From Cytophagales bacterium CG12_big_fil_rev_8_21_14_0_65_40_12 (lineage in GTDB: Bacteria; Bacteroidota; Bacteroidia; Cytophagales; Cyclobacteriaceae), in the NCBI GenBank assembly GCA_002786855.1, contig PCUU01000067.1, positions 108,872 to 172,871 on the forward strand: 64,000 nucleotides of DNA. Direction: 5' to 3'. Below are positions 17,584 through 29,077 of this stretch, in pieces. Under the pieces are notes generated by a model. That model did no database searches. It was not told where the DNA came from and saw only the letters and a list, made by a program, of their open reading frames with translations. The number at the start of each line of letters is the position of its first letter. The first letter of the stretch is position 1. The translations under genes and the position numbers were made by a program.

Positions 17584-18915
17584 TTAGATTAGCCCCCTCG
17601 CTTTTAATTCTAAATATTTATTGATGGTGTTAATGGTCAGGTCTTTTGGAGTGGTAAGCACGGAGTAGATGCCGTGTTTTCGTAATTCTCTTACGATCAA
17701 CCTTTTTTCATGGTCATACTTTTCGGCTATAGTTTTATAATAAATGTCCTTAACTGCTTTTGGTCTACTCTCAAGCAAATCCGTGAGCTCAGTATTTTGG
17801 AAGAATATAACTACCAATACATGGCTTTTAGACAAGTTTCTAAGAAAGGGCAATTGCCTCTCCAAACCTGCCATAGATTCAAAATTGGTGTAGAGCATTA
17901 GCAAACTCCTTTGGGTGAGCTTCCGCTTTACCGCCACAAACAGACGTGAAAAATCAGCTTCCTTGAAAGCTGTCTTTTGATTGTAAAGTGATTCTTGAAT
18001 CAACTGCATTTGCTTGTTCCGCTTGCTTGCTGGCAAAACCGTATTCACTTTATTCTGAAATGAAATTAACCCAGCCTTGTCTCCTTTTTTAATGGCAATA
18101 TTCGAAAGGGCCAAAGTAGCATTGATGGCGTAATCTAAGAGACTCATGCCTTCAAAAGGCATTTTCATCACCCTGCTTTTATCAATCAGCGAATACACCT
18201 GTTGCGACTTTTCATCTTGATAGGTATTCACCATCAACTGTGCTTTTCGGGCGGTTGCTTTCCAATTTACAGTTCTGAAATCATCGCCAGCTACATATTC
18301 CTTGATCTGCTCGAATTCTTGGTTATGCCCCAGTCTTCTGATTTTCTTGATGCCTTGCATGGTAAGGTCATTCGAAATGGCCAGTAACTCATACTTGCGC
18401 ATTTGAATAAATGAGGGATAAACAGGCACCATGACTGGTTCTGCAAATTGAAACCTTCGAGAGATCAAACCAATGGGCGATTGTGTCAAAATATTCAATT
18501 TACCAAAGTGGTATTCGCCTCTTTTTACTGGTCTTAAAGTGTAGTTGATAACTTGTGATCCTCCTGAATCTAGCTTCACTTTAAAGTTGGCCTCGCGCAT
18601 TTGAAACTGGGCTGGCACCTCGTCAATAATGGTCAGATTGACTTCGAATTGATAAAAGTTTTGAACGGAAAGCTTGATTGGATTTTCATCGCCATTCGAG
18701 AATTTTTCGGGAGCAAAGCGCTCAGCCTTCATCCCTTTTTTCACCCTAAACAAGAGAATGATATCTATGACCAAAAGCGCCAACAAACCAAAAATCAACA
18801 ACCTAGCAATGGTCTCGAAAAAATCGACACTATAGCCCAGAATGGCAAGGAACACAATGATTCCTGCCGCTTGAAAAGCTCGGTTATTGAAATATAATGG
18901 CTTGATCCACTTCAC
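17584..18915 (-). CDS. DUF58 domain protein, membrane-anchored
   Basis: The 443-residue protein has two N-terminal transmembrane helices (AGIIVFLAILGYSVDFF, LLIFGLLALLVIDIILLF), an all-beta middle part and a C-terminal DUF58 domain of the von Willebrand A-like type. The DUF58 signature is DFRTVNWKATARKAQLMV, followed by LIDKSRVMKMPFEG. Its start codon shares one base with the stop of the moxR gene. MoxR ATPases and DUF58 proteins form a conserved pair thought to act as chaperones assembling or activating envelope or metal-dependent complexes; the client here is unknown. Confidence 0.9.
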   Translation of the reverse strand: MKWIKPLYFNNRAFQAAGIIVFLAILGYSVDFFETIARLLIFGLLALLVIDIILLFRVKKGMKAERFAPEKFSNGDENPIKLSVQNFYQFEVNLTIIDEVPAQFQMREANFKVKLDSGGSQVINYTLRPVKRGEYHFGKLNILTQSPIGLISRRFQFAEPVMVPVYPSFIQMRKYELLAISNDLTMQGIKKIRRLGHNQEFEQIKEYVAGDDFRTVNWKATARKAQLMVNTYQDEKSQQVYSLIDKSRVMKMPFEGMSLLDYAINATLALSNIAIKKGDKAGLISFQNKVNTVLPASKRNKQMQLIQESLYNQKTAFKEADFSRLFVAVKRKLTQRSLLMLYTNFESMAGLERQLPFLRNLSKSHVLVVIFFQNTELTDLLESRPKAVKDIYYKTIAEKYDHEKRLIVRELRKHGIYSVLTTPKDLTINTINKYLELKARGLI

Positions 18916-19893
18916 TAGCGAGGCACCTCTACTTTAGCGACAATTTCTTTGATCACTTCATCAGCGGAAATGCCTTCCATTTCACTTTCTGGAGTAAGGA
19001 TAATTCTATGCCTCATCACTGGTGCGGCCATGAATTTGACATCTTCTGGCGTTACAAAGTCCCTTCCATTCATGGCAGCAAATGCCTTGGCAGTTACCAT
19101 AATGGCAACAGAAGCACGTGGCGAAGCACCTAAATAGATAGAAGGATGTTGCCTAGTTTGATTCACCAACTCTGCGATGTATTTGAGCATTTCTGGTTCT
19201 ACATGGACTTGCGCCACCAATTCTTTGAAAAGCTTAATGGCTTTGGGCTTCAAAACTGCATTGACTTGACTTAAATCTGCGCCTACCTTTTGTTCATGAT
19301 GATTCAACAGAATTGCTATTTCGTCATTCAAAGAAGGGTAATCTACCGTAAGTTTAAAAAGGAAACGATCGAGCTGAGCTTCTGGTAAGCGATATGTTCC
19401 TTCTTGTTCAATAGGGTTCTGTGTAGCGATGACCATATAAGGCTCACTCATTTTGTGGGTTTTGCCATCTACAGTCACTTGCCTCTCTTCCATCACCTCG
19501 AAAAGTGCTGCCTGGGTTTTGGCTGGAGCACGGTTAATTTCATCGATTAGGATGATATTCGAAAAGATCGGCCCATTCCTAAATTCAAAATCTGAAGTTT
19601 TTTGATTGTAAATGGAAGTTCCAAGCACGTCTGAAGGCATTAAATCTGGCGTGAACTGAACACGAGAAAAACCTGCGTCAATGACTTTAGCTACTAATTT
19701 TGCTGTGAGCGTTTTGGCCACGCCAGGCACTCCTTCCAGCAAAATATGCCCGTTTGAAAGGATGCCCACCATGAGCATGTCCACCACAACTTGTTGACCT
19801 ACCAACACTTTGGCAATTTCTGCCCTCACTTGATCTACCGCAGCCTGAAGTTCAGACAGGTCTAATCTACTTTCGAATTCGGCTGGGTTTTCA

Positions 19894-19907
<14 letters not shown>
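18915..19907 (-). CDS. moxR: MoxR family AAA+ ATPase
   Basis: A 330-residue cytoplasmic AAA+ ATPase. Walker A is GVPGVAKT (residues 59-66), Walker B is LIDEINRAP, sensor 1 is the ATQNP segment, and the MoxR-typical RLPEAQLDRFLF follows. YLGASPRAS and APVMRHRI mark the C-terminal lid. It overlaps the DUF4350 gene by 14 bp and the DUF58 gene by one base, so the three are translationally coupled. The ATPase is expected to remodel a partner bound through the vWA-like DUF58 protein. Confidence 0.95.
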
Positions 19908-22743
<2,836 letters not shown>

Positions 22744-23855
22744 TGGCTACTTTGATTGGGTAGAAAATATAATAGTAAATAATAAAGGCTGCAGAACCCG
22801 TGATTACGAAAAGGCTAATGGCAATTGGCATATTTGTGAATCTAGTAAAGAAACCTTCGATAAAACCAGCTAAAATGAAGACAGGCATTAGTCCCATAAC
22901 AATTTTCAAACCTTCAATGGCACCGCGTTTAAATGAAGCCATTCTGGAATAAGTGCCTGGAAACAAAATGCTATTTCCCATTACGAAGCCCGCCCCTCCT
23001 GCCAATACAATGGCCGAAAGTTCAAGTGTACCATGGAGCATCACTACTTTAAATGCTTCATTCAAATAACCCTGCTGACCTAAAAAGGTGAAGAAGCAAC
23101 CAACCATAACACCATTTTGGAAAAGTAAATAGCCCGTACCCACCGATACCAATAGGCCAGCCGCAAATGCTAAAAACGAAACCCTTACATTGTTGAAGGT
23201 AATGGCAAAGAAAGTATCCATCTGTCCTCCTCGCCCATAAACCGCCAAAACATCACCCTTTTCAATATTTTCTAAGGTCATGTTCACGTAATTATCTCCG
23301 AGAATAATGCGGACGAAATCAGTTTCCATGTTTTGAGAAACAATGCCGATAATTACTGATACCGCAAAAATGATAAAAGCATAAAGCAGTTTGGTATGCG
23401 ATTTTCGAACGACTAGAGGCACTTCCGTTTTCCAGAAATACACAAAGCGCTTTCGGTCTTCATTCTTATTCTTGTAAATCTGCGCATGGATTTTAGAGGC
23501 TAAACCATTCAAATAAGCATAGGTTCTGCTGTCAGGGTATTGGGTATTCGCGAAAGCTAAATCATCGGTTACTTGAATAAATAAATCCGATAATTTATCG
23601 GGATCGGTAGAAGTGCCCTGAAGCAACTCTTCAAACTGTTCCCATTTTTTCACATTTTGCTTAACGAAAGCTGCCTCGCGCATGAAAGCGTCCCTTTATT
23701 TAGATTAAAGCCCAATATACAAATCGAATCCAAAAAAGACGGTTGTTTTTATTTGACAAATTTCTGAATTATTGGAAAGAATTCTTTTTATACTTACAAA
23801 ATCGAATCGAAGGTGAAATACGGACTTCCGAAAAATTAGATAAGCATACAAAATC

Positions 23856-24560
23856 ATGCAAGTAAGCATTCAAACAACGCAAAACGTACTTATTGAACAA
23901 GAAAAAGCTGGGGTGGGAAGCCGCATTCTGGCCTTTTTAGTAGACTTAACCATCTTCATTGCCTATTCCGTGGGCATTTATTATTTTCTTGAAGCGGTTA
24001 GTTTTTTCGATAGCCAGTGGATCAACTTGCTCTTTTATTTCCCTATTTTCTTTTATGACCTGTACATGGAAATCCTCAACAATGGCCAATCCGTTGGGAA
24101 GAAAGCTTTAGGCATTCGAGTGGTTCGATTGGATGGTGGCCCACCTACGATTGGCGGGTATATTTTACGTTGGATTTTGAGACCGATTGACGTCATATTC
24201 TCTGGTGCGGTAGCCATAATTTGCATTGCGATGACGGAGAATGGACAGCGCTTGGGTGATTTGGCCGCAGGCACCACAGTGGTGAAAGTGAAGAAAACCG
24301 AAAAAGTATCGCGCCTGCAATTGGTCGAAAAAATGGAAGATAATTATGAGCCCATGTTTCCGGAAGTAAAAATATTGAGCGATAAAGATGTGGCCATTAT
24401 TAAGGAAAGCCTTAGGATGAGGGCCGATTTTTCGAACTCCAAGCCCGTGATTTTATTGACGGAAAAAGTGAAGCAGAAATTGAATATCGAATCCGATCTC
24501 GATCCAGTGCCTTTCCTTTATACCATTTTGAGGGATTACACCTATTACAATACCAGGTGA
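23856..24560 (+). CDS. RDD family membrane protein
   Basis: A 234-residue protein whose first ~140 residues are an RDD domain: GSRILAFLVDLTIF with the R and D residues, GQSVGKKALGIRVVRLDGG, LRWILRPID and NGQRLGDLAAGTTVV. The C-terminal ~90 residues are soluble and helical (LSDKDVAIIKESLRMRADF). RDD proteins have been linked to sodium/proton exchange and to stage-II-sporulation-like clusters. It is divergent from the SpoIIM operon and overlaps the next gene by 4 bp. Confidence 0.88.
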   Translation: MQVSIQTTQNVLIEQEKAGVGSRILAFLVDLTIFIAYSVGIYYFLEAVSFFDSQWINLLFYFPIFFYDLYMEILNNGQSVGKKALGIRVVRLDGGPPTIGGYILRWILRPIDVIFSGAVAIICIAMTENGQRLGDLAAGTTVVKVKKTEKVSRLQLVEKMEDNYEPMFPEVKILSDKDVAIIKESLRMRADFSNSKPVILLTEKVKQKLNIESDLDPVPFLYTILRDYTYYNTR

Positions 24561-25198
24561 GCATAAGTTGTCAATATCATCAGTACCTGGTTAGGCCCAT
24601 TGGCCTATTCGCATTGCTCTTGGCCAGTGCGGTAGCGATAGCACAAACTGCCAATGATTTTCCTAAAACCTATAGCGATATTGACTATAGCCAAAAAATA
24701 GATTCTCTACGAAATTTATATGGGCAGAAAATCAGCTACCAAAATGCTGAGCAGATGGAATTGGCTACTTTGTTGGCCGTAAGCCACTATCCATTACTAC
24801 AGAATAGAAAAATTAAGGTGATCATTAGAAAGGTAAAAGGAGCACCAGTCGAAGCCAGTTTTTCTCCCTTCAACTTTATTAAACCGAGAAAGAGCAAAAT
24901 CTATAAAATCATCATCCATGAAAACTCCTTTATGGAAAGACTGGGGCTTAACAAGCAAATTGCAGCATTGGGGCATGAAATGGCCCACTTTATTCAGTAC
25001 GAAGAAAGAGGCTATTTCGGAACGCTCTTTGGGCTATTGCGCTATGTGAGTTCAGATAAGTACAGGATTACTTTTGAAAAGAAAGCGGACAAAGTAGCCA
25101 TCGACCATGGCCTCGGTCCTTTGATGTTCGATTTCTCTTTTTACACTTCCAAAGAAGAGATTAAAATCTACATGGACGAAAAGGGTTATGGATATTAA
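24557..25198 (+). CDS. secreted putative zinc metallopeptidase (HExxH)
   Basis: The protein of up to 213 residues starts at a GTG overlapping the RDD stop. An N-terminal segment (GLFALLLASAVAIAQ) looks like a signal peptide. It contains the zincin motif GHEMAHFIQYEER (H140, E141, H144) and, about 30 residues later, FEKKADKVAIDHGLG, where the Glu of ExxAD would be the third zinc ligand as in gluzincins. No named family is recognised. Translation is coupled to the RDD gene, which suggests an envelope-facing role. Confidence 0.7.
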   Translation: MSISCQYHQYLVRPIGLFALLLASAVAIAQTANDFPKTYSDIDYSQKIDSLRNLYGQKISYQNAEQMELATLLAVSHYPLLQNRKIKVIIRKVKGAPVEASFSPFNFIKPRKSKIYKIIIHENSFMERLGLNKQIAALGHEMAHFIQYEERGYFGTLFGLLRYVSSDKYRITFEKKADKVAIDHGLGPLMFDFSFYTSKEEIKIYMDEKGYGY

Positions 25199-25424
25199 GA
25201 CTTATACCACCGCCCAACTCGCCCTTCGCAATGGCCAAGACCGACCTGAAATTTGGGTGGCTTATCACGGTAAAATCTATGATGTAAGCGCTTCTCGACT
25301 TTGGAAAAAAGGAATGCATTACGAACATTGGGCTGGGCAAGATTTGACAGACGAGCTTCAAGATGCACCTCATACCGAAAAGGTATTTGAGAAGTTTATG
25401 GTCGTGGGTTTGCTGCACCAATAA
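25188..25424 (+). CDS. cytochrome b5-like heme-binding protein
   Basis: A 78-residue cytoplasmic-type protein with the bacterial cytochrome-b5/steroid-binding consensus: YHGKIYDVSASRLWKKGMH and HWAGQDLTDEL. H44 or H47 and the later H62 are candidate heme or ligand-contact residues, so heme binding is an inference. It overlaps the end of the peptidase gene by 11 bp. It lacks a membrane anchor. Confidence 0.85.
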   Translation: MDIKTYTTAQLALRNGQDRPEIWVAYHGKIYDVSASRLWKKGMHYEHWAGQDLTDELQDAPHTEKVFEKFMVVGLLHQ

Positions 25425-25571
25425 CCCGTCCGATTCATCTGAAAACTGTGCGATTAATGACCGAAAGGTGTACGTTATCGTAACACTTTTTCCTGCCAAT
25501 TCTTACCAAAAAATATTTTAATTACTCTTTATCAGTTAGTTACAATCCATGGCACGTCCATTGACTATAAC

Positions 25572-25994
25572 ATGGCACGTTCAAACGAACAAAGGTCAAA
25601 AACTCAAAATAATACGGTCATGAAAAGCTCAACGGTAAAAACTCAAAAAAACTTAAGCGCACTAATCGCTTTATCATTAGCATTGGTTACCCTGTTTCAG
25701 GCAGGTTTTGTAAAGTCGACTGAAAGTAAGAACGATATTCGTTCGAAAGAAGAAGTTCAGCTTATTGCTGAAATTGAAAGTATGCTTTCTGAAGATGAAG
25801 AACTGAGCATTATTGAAGAAGTTTATCAGGATGTTGAAGCTGAAAACTTAGCAGAAGTAAAAATCTTTAATGCCGAAAATGAGTTGGTCGCTCAAGGCAA
25901 TCCTTCATCAAACGCAACAGTTAGAAACCTGGTGAACCAAGCCGATTACCTGACTTCAACCGCAAGCTCAAAATATTATAGAATTTCTAAATAA
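25572..25994 (+). CDS. small hypothetical exported protein
   Basis: The frame starts at 25572 (140 aa), but an ATG at 25620 (MKSSTVKTQKN) gives a more ordinary signal segment, NLSALIALSLALVTLFQAGF. The mature part is acidic and predicted helical (EVQLIAEIESMLSEDEELSI), ending with a basic tail. I recognise no family. ATGGCACGT occurs near the start and CATGGCACGT 24 bp upstream, a small direct repeat. A strong terminator follows 56 bp after the stop. Confidence 0.6.
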   Translation: MARSNEQRSKTQNNTVMKSSTVKTQKNLSALIALSLALVTLFQAGFVKSTESKNDIRSKEEVQLIAEIESMLSEDEELSIIEEVYQDVEAENLAEVKIFNAENELVAQGNPSSNATVRNLVNQADYLTSTASSKYYRISK

Positions 25995-26050
25995 GGAATT
26001 CGCCCTTGAGCAGGCCAAGATAAATAGTTTAGTCAATAGGTTTAATTTGG

Positions 26051-26087
26051 AAGAAACGCTGATCGAAAGGTCAGCGTTTCTTGTTTT
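26051..26087 (+). terminator. rho-independent terminator
   Basis: A 12-bp perfect stem (AAGAAACGCTGA / TCAGCGTTTCTT) with an 8-nt loop is followed by GTTTTATT. Confidence 0.85.
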
Positions 26088-26141
26088 ATTCAGCCTATTA
26101 CAATCAAGAATAGGTATTAGACCAACTTGCATTTAAGTTTT

Positions 26142-26636
26142 CTAAGCCGAAACAAATAAACGCTTTGCCGTCCTGTTGATCAGGATCATCCCAATCATCG
26201 AAGTAGCGATAGTCGCGAGCATTACCACCCACCAAAATTCCTTCCCATTAAGTAACCTTGTTCCCGTTTCGGCCCAAAAAGCGCAATACAAGCCCACTAC
26301 CGACCAACTCATAAAGTAGAAATGCCTTTTATACCAATCCTTCGACTTTTTACGCATGGCAGGGAGCAATCCAGCCACTAAAGTCACCAAGCTTATGATG
26401 GCAAACGCATGGAACAGTGATGGTTTTCCCCCGAAATTATAAATCCCAAAAGCAGAGCCATTAAGCAAAAGCATGCAGACTACATAGGCATAGCCCATTT
26501 GCTTATGCCGCTGCGTTCCTTTTGGCCTGAGCAACACAATGGCACCAAAGGCCATGGCAAAAAAAGCGATACTGGTGTGAAAAAGTCCCAAATAGCTATG
26601 CACCATCCTAGAATTTTCGATAAGCTGATCTATCAT
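26142..26636 (-). CDS. DUF2306-like membrane protein
   Basis: A 164-residue protein with four hydrophobic segments and the family-like loop RPKGTQRHKQMGYAYV, plus a conserved histidine in LFHAFAIISLVTLVAG. The pattern fits DUF2306/YozB-type four-helix membrane proteins with paired histidines that could hold heme. It follows the 26644-27207 gene by 7 bp, so it is the second cistron of that transcript and probably shares its upstream operator. Confidence 0.75.
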   Translation of the reverse strand: MIDQLIENSRMVHSYLGLFHTSIAFFAMAFGAIVLLRPKGTQRHKQMGYAYVVCMLLLNGSAFGIYNFGGKPSLFHAFAIISLVTLVAGLLPAMRKKSKDWYKRHFYFMSWSVVGLYCAFWAETGTRLLNGKEFWWVVMLATIATSMIGMILINRTAKRLFVSA

Positions 26637-26643
26637 GGCCGAC

Positions 26644-27207
26644 TTATTTTTTTACTCTCGTCAGGTTCATTTCCAGTATTGGAAAAGCCTGTCCGGTACC
26701 TTTCATAATATATTCACCTTTTTCATTCCAAGTATCTCCCGAAATGTTCATGGTATATCGAATGCTTCCGTTTGGAATATCAAACTGCCACATGAATTGA
26801 CCCTGATCGTTGACCGTTGCTTTGGTCAGTGCCATGTTGCCGTCAGCGATAAAAGATTTGATTTGATAATGATTCAATTGATTATCGAAGTAGATAATCC
26901 CTAGCGACTCAAAGCCTACTTCGCCTGTAGCCTTATCCTTTCCAATGCCTTCGGCTAAGATGGCATGGCCACCTACCTTCAATTGAATATTTTCTTCTAC
27001 CGTGAATGTAGACCTCTGCTGAGTTTCGTCCATAGACCAACCTTCTCCCTTCCACTGACCTACCCAGTTTGCGAGCTTTTCCATGGCTGCACTACTTGTT
27101 GTGCCAGTTTGAGCCATGGCAGATTGACCAAATAAAGCACCGAATAAAAAGGTGAAGATTATAAAAATCATTTTTAGCGATTTGTACTGTGAATTTCTGT
27201 TTTTCAT
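26644..27207 (-). CDS. secreted protein, DUF1579-like beta-barrel
   Basis: The 187-residue protein has a signal peptide (MIFIIFTFLFGALFGQSAMA) and a lipocalin-like domain: LANWVGQWKGEGWSMDE, VGGHAILAEGIGKDKATG, SLGIIYFDNQLNHYQIKSF and EKGEYIMKGTG. This succession is typical of DUF1579/heme-binding-like barrels that carry a small ligand. It is preceded by the 19-bp motif also found ahead of the 27543-28124 gene, so it is a likely target of the winged-helix regulator encoded next door. Confidence 0.72.
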   Translation of the reverse strand: MKNRNSQYKSLKMIFIIFTFLFGALFGQSAMAQTGTTSSAAMEKLANWVGQWKGEGWSMDETQQRSTFTVEENIQLKVGGHAILAEGIGKDKATGEVGFESLGIIYFDNQLNHYQIKSFIADGNMALTKATVNDQGQFMWQFDIPNGSIRYTMNISGDTWNEKGEYIMKGTGQAFPILEMNLTRVKK

Positions 27208-27232
27208 GATTTTAAATTTTAGAATTACAAAC

Positions 27233-27251
27233 TAGTTTATTTTATAAACCA
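27233..27251. promoter_or_regulatory. shared operator, copy 1
   Basis: TAGTTTATTTTATAAACCA, with the inner palindrome GTTTAT-TTT-ATAAAC, lies 26 bp upstream of the 27207 start. An identical 19-mer lies at 28151-28169. It probably overlaps the promoter. Confidence 0.6.
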
Positions 27252-27265
27252 TATTGACAAAAAAA

Positions 27266-27553
27266 TTATGGCTTAAGGTATTGCTGAATTGTTTTCACGT
27301 ATGTTTCGAAAGCGGTTATGCCCTTAGACGTAATTTTACAGGTGGTCTTCGGCTTTTTTCCCTCAAATTGTTTGGTGACCTCGATATAACCTGCAGTTGA
27401 CAACTTATCAATTTGAACACTCAAATTGCCCGCTGTGGATTCGGTTTGTTCTTTGATGTAAACGAAATCTGCACTTTCTACACTGATCAAAAGCGACATC
27501 ACGGCCAACCTTAATTGAGAGTGTAAAAGTGGATCTAATTGATCAAACCCCAT
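27266..27553 (-). CDS. winged-helix transcriptional regulator (HTH_34/MarR-like)
   Basis: A 95-residue one-domain protein: PLLHSQLRLAVMSLLISVE, DFVYIKEQTESTAGNLSVQI (recognition region) and GYIEVTKQFEGKKPKTTCKI (wing). This is the layout of the small winged-helix family common in Bacteroidota beside membrane-protein genes. It overlaps the upstream membrane-protein gene by 11 bp, so it is the second gene of that operon. Two identical palindromic sites in its own operon's leader and ahead of the next operon make it the natural candidate to bind them. Confidence 0.88.
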   Translation of the reverse strand: MGFDQLDPLLHSQLRLAVMSLLISVESADFVYIKEQTESTAGNLSVQIDKLSTAGYIEVTKQFEGKKPKTTCKITSKGITAFETYVKTIQQYLKP

Positions 27554-28124
27554 GTTTCTTCGAATTAGCTTTCATGATATAACCAGGCAACAAATAACCC
27601 AAGGCCACCCCTAAAGCCATTAACAACATTTGGTCATTTTCGGATTGTCTGAAGGCAATAATTGACAAAATCCAAAAAGCCAGTGCCCCAAATTGCATAG
27701 GCTTAAAATTCATCATTGCACCCGACACTGCTGTTCCCACTCCTGCAAATAAAAGGATAAATGGCACCGTATTCCAACCTACAAGTTCACCATTGAAAAT
27801 AATTGTAAACATCGCCAAGCCTAAGCTTAACCAGAGCCAGCCATACATTTTGTCCATGTAATTTTTAACCAAACGACTTTTCCCCTTTTTGGCGCCAATC
27901 ACTGCAGAGGCTACAGCCCCAACAAGGGTGAGCGACCAACCTATGTATGGATCTTCGAAAGAGGTGTAAACTGCCAAATAATAGTGAGTCAAACTAGCCA
28001 CAAGCACAATCCAACCCCATAACAAAAAGAAGATGCTGTTATCAGAATACTGCCTTCTGGCCTTTCCGATCATGGACTGAATGAGTTTTAAACTCTCCTC
28101 TGGTGATATTTCTTTCTCTTCCAT
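27543..28124 (-). CDS. membrane protein co-transcribed with winged-helix regulator
   Basis: The 193-residue protein has a short cytoplasmic N-terminus (EISPEESLKLIQSMIGKARRQ) and five hydrophobic segments such as IFFLLWGWIVLVASLTHYY and PFILLFAGVGTAVSGAMM. Similar proteins regularly precede small winged-helix regulators in Bacteroidota and may act as sensors or anti-regulators, which is inference. The start codon lies 26 bp from the second operator copy. Confidence 0.72.
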   Translation of the reverse strand: MEEKEISPEESLKLIQSMIGKARRQYSDNSIFFLLWGWIVLVASLTHYYLAVYTSFEDPYIGWSLTLVGAVASAVIGAKKGKSRLVKNYMDKMYGWLWLSLGLAMFTIIFNGELVGWNTVPFILLFAGVGTAVSGAMMNFKPMQFGALAFWILSIIAFRQSENDQMLLMALGVALGYLLPGYIMKANSKKHGV

Positions 28125-28150
28125 TGGTCAATATTTTTACAATTATAAAG

Positions 28151-28169
28151 TAGTTTATTTTATAAACCA
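28151..28169. promoter_or_regulatory. shared operator, copy 2
   Basis: A 19-bp sequence identical to 27233-27251, same orientation, upstream of the 28124 start. It lies between divergent genes and could also influence the GlcNAc kinase gene. Confidence 0.6.
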
Positions 28170-28240
28170 AATTATTAGACGAATGACAAACACCGATGGT
28201 TTCGCACGAAATGTTATTTTTGGCTTTTCGTAACAATTCA

Positions 28241-29077
28241 ATGCAGAAAATTTTAATCGCAGATAGCGGATTCACCAAAACAGATTGGCGACTGATCAAC
28301 GAGGACGGTAGCATAGAGCAAGCCCGCACGCTAGGCATTAATCCTTATTATCAAACCGAAAAAGAAATGCTGAAGGTGATCCAGGACCTTCACAACCAAA
28401 TTCCTGATCGGCTTGATGAGATCTATTATTATGGCACAGGCTGTTCTTCTGGTGTAAATCGCGATAAAATCGCGAAGCTTTTAAAGCGCTACTACCCCAC
28501 TGCAAAAATTGATGTCAACCATGACCTGTTAGCTGCGGCACGTTCACTTTGCGGTAAAGAAAAAGGGATTGCTTGTATCATTGGCACTGGAACAAATTCA
28601 TGCTTGTATGACGGTGAAAACATTATTGGGAACGTTCCTTCTTTGGGCTGGGCAATAGCCGATGAAGGCGGAGGCACTTATTTAGGAAAGACTTTAGTAA
28701 CAGAGTATTACAGAAAGGAAATGCCAGAGCATTTGCGTCTTTTGTTCAAAGAGCGTTTTGGATTGACCAGAGACGGTTTTTTAACCAAAATTTATCAAGA
28801 ACCCATGCCAGGACGCTTTTTAGCCAGCTTCGCAAAATTTATAAGCGAAAATATTCACGAGCCCTATATGTATCAGTTGGTTTATGATGGCTTTACCACT
28901 TTTGTGACAAAGAACGTGGCAAAATACGAAGGTTATAAAGAAGTACCCGTTCATTTCACTGGATCAGTGGCCTATTACTTCAGCAATATTTTAAGGAAAG
29001 TGGCCGTAGATCAAGGGATTCACATCAAACATATAACCGAGCACCCAATCGCTGGATTGGCTTTGTTTCATCAGTAG
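28241..29077 (+). CDS. BadF/BadG family N-acetylglucosamine kinase
   Basis: A 278-residue sugar kinase of the actin/hexokinase fold. ADSGFTKTDWRLIN is the phosphate-1 loop, YYGTGCSSG and IGTGTNSCLYDGE the nucleotide-binding loops, and WAIADEGGGTYLGK is characteristic of bacterial NAG-kinase-like proteins. The start at 28241 (MQKILIADSG) is chosen because the frame upstream has no family similarity. TATTTTTG at 28215-28222 could be a -7 element. With MurQ nearby it would phosphorylate GlcNAc recovered from murein or chitin. Confidence 0.88.
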   Translation: MQKILIADSGFTKTDWRLINEDGSIEQARTLGINPYYQTEKEMLKVIQDLHNQIPDRLDEIYYYGTGCSSGVNRDKIAKLLKRYYPTAKIDVNHDLLAAARSLCGKEKGIACIIGTGTNSCLYDGENIIGNVPSLGWAIADEGGGTYLGKTLVTEYYRKEMPEHLRLLFKERFGLTRDGFLTKIYQEPMPGRFLASFAKFISENIHEPYMYQLVYDGFTTFVTKNVAKYEGYKEVPVHFTGSVAYYFSNILRKVAVDQGIHIKHITEHPIAGLALFHQ

